Position numbers and translations under genes: made by a program
The notes under the pieces: model-generated
The model's database searches: none
What the model saw: the letters and a program-made list of their open reading frames with translations, nothing else
Told to the model about the DNA's origin: nothing
Shown: piece by piece, positions 46,241 to 47,377 of the stretch
How the letters are laid out: every line of letters begins with the position of its first letter
Position numbering within the stretch: the first letter of the stretch is position 1
Assembly (NCBI RefSeq): GCF_001039355.2
Contig: NW_019773723.1
Location: forward strand, 1 to 47,377
DNA length: 47,377 bases
Reading direction: 5' to 3'
From: Lingula anatina
Taxonomy: Eukaryota; Brachiopoda; Lingulata; Lingulida; Lingulidae

Positions 46241-47160
46241 CAAGTAGGACTGAAAATTCAGCCACGTCTGCTCTGAAAGCTAAAGATACTCCCTAACATT
46301 AATAAACACCGCATCATTTTCCCTATTAACCATCAATGCAAAAATGGCAAAAAATGATTGATATTAACCAAAGGTTTTCATAAGGCAACAGAAAACCCCA
46401 ACAGCAAGAATTGAAATGTCAGATATTTTCTTGATGTTCAGACAATCATGAAATATCAGACAACAATATCTGGAATAGAATTCTCAACCTAAACTCTCAG
46501 TGTGTTAGAAACCAATAAAATATCAAACAAAATTATTGAAGAACTTCCCCAAAGCAGAACCAATTATGCAAGCAATTTCTTTCAGATGCAGGACTCTCAT
46601 CTTAGTTTGGTCGATTTTACGATAACCTGAGTCTGGAACCCCTGTTTTTTGATAAAATCATACTTTCAAACCAGCAATAATGTTTTCCTAAGCCCCCACA
46701 GGAGAAACCTGTCATGGTGTTTGCTATGCTCTCATCAGTTTTTACATTTTGTGAACTTTTTTCACGCAGCTGTGGCTCTCTAAATAAGAGCTAACAGAGC
46801 AGCAAATTGGATTGCATATTCCATAAATGTGAACTATTGACAAAATTTCTCTCTAAATAATCTTGATATCTTTTTAATAAAGTTGCTACCGAACATAGCC
46901 CATGTTCAATATGGCCACCAGGCAGGGAGGGCTTCAGTTTCTTAAAAAATAAATAAAACTAGAGGATCAGAGAGGCGATACCGCCTCCGAATATTGTACC
47001 ACCAGCTGGAGCAAGCGCATTCGTATAGACCCCCACATATACAAAATAAGGAACACAGCCACCAGTCTTGTGCTTGCCAAGCTGTAAAAATTCAGTCAAC
47101 AAGAATTTTAAAAATATGCAAAAAATATATATATAACTAAAAATGGTTCAATCAAAGTTA
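46241..47160. other. Non-coding AT-rich sequence
   Basis: No coding frame recognised. A small GAGGCGATACCGCCTC hairpin lies at about 46971-46987. The word TTGTACCACCAGC at about 46995 is shared with the spacer at 15635. Confidence 0.4.
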
Positions 47161-47174
47161 AGTTCATCGTAAGG

Positions 47175-47377
47175 TAGGTCAAAGGTCAATTCCAAGGTCA
47201 CAGTAAATTGCCAGTATATGACTTCCTATTCAACTTCAATAGTAACTATGGGCCTATCTCTGCCAGGTTTGGAGTTAAAAGAAAAAGAAATTAGCAGAGT
47301 TCAGTTCATGATAATAAGTAGGTCAAAGGTCAATTTCAAGGTCACACTTAGATTGCCAGTATATGACTTCCTATTCA
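47175..47377. repeat. 144-bp tandem repeat carrying AGGTCAAAGGTCA (runs off the window)
   Basis: AGGTCAAAGGTCA occurs at 47176-47188 and 47320-47332, each followed 6 nt later by another AGGTCA and then by the same TTGCCAGTATATGACTTCC. Period 144; the second unit is cut by the window end. AGGTCA spaced by one base (DR1) is the RXR/HNF4-type nuclear-receptor site, but here it is simply part of a repeat unit. Confidence 0.85.

Overview
This is a eukaryotic window. It is AT-rich, its genes are split by GT-AG introns, and it carries many microsatellites, foldback elements and one assembly gap (378 N). The three genes that can be read have best matches to animal families. Repeat style and gene content (an HP1BP3-like linker-histone protein, an ADAR2-type editase, an invertebrate-type TspO-related protein) suggest a marine invertebrate, plausibly a lophotrochozoan such as a mollusc. 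The species cannot be fixed from the sequence alone.

Layout. (1) 1-5.3 kb, + strand: a small TspO/MBR-related multi-pass membrane protein gene with a TATA box near 1694, a probable untranslated leader exon ending at 1822, and coding exons 3310-3445 and 4101(or 4071)-4879. (2) 5.5-6.0 kb: a complete 471-bp foldback transposon (MULE-like) with 9-bp target-site duplications. (3) 7.2-12.8 kb, + strand: a 12-exon gene for an HP1BP3-like chromatin protein of 762 aa. All exon phases join, giving three linker-histone (H15) domains, a long basic/acidic tail and, unexpectedly, an RFX-like winged-helix region at the N-terminus. (4) 13.8-17.3 kb: a near-identical direct duplication of about 1.5 kb around a 214-bp GC-rich, hairpin-rich spacer. 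One copy contains the N gap, so this is either a recent tandem duplication or a haplotype assembly artefact. (5) 20.26-38.9 kb, - strand: an ADARB1 (ADAR2) orthologue of 692 aa in seven coding exons, with two dsRNA-binding domains in one large exon and a full deaminase domain. A tiny first coding exon is proposed at 38874-38901 across a 13-kb intron. (6) 38.9-47.4 kb: no coding sequence recognised; simple repeats, a hAT-like end and a 144-bp tandem repeat with nuclear-receptor-type motifs.

HP1BP3 (+) and ADARB1 (-) are convergent, with about 7.5 kb of repeat-rich DNA between their stop codons. Several long inverted repeats lie inside or just downstream of ADARB1 and would form double-stranded RNA, the substrate of the enzyme the gene encodes. 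No bacterial-type operons, CRISPR arrays, rRNA or tRNA genes were seen. The most interesting leads are the RFX-like/H15 domain fusion, the ADARB1 intronic hairpin in which a 6-mer keeps its orientation inside an otherwise inverted repeat, and a MITE whose empty site is preserved in a paralogous repeat 1.5 kb away.
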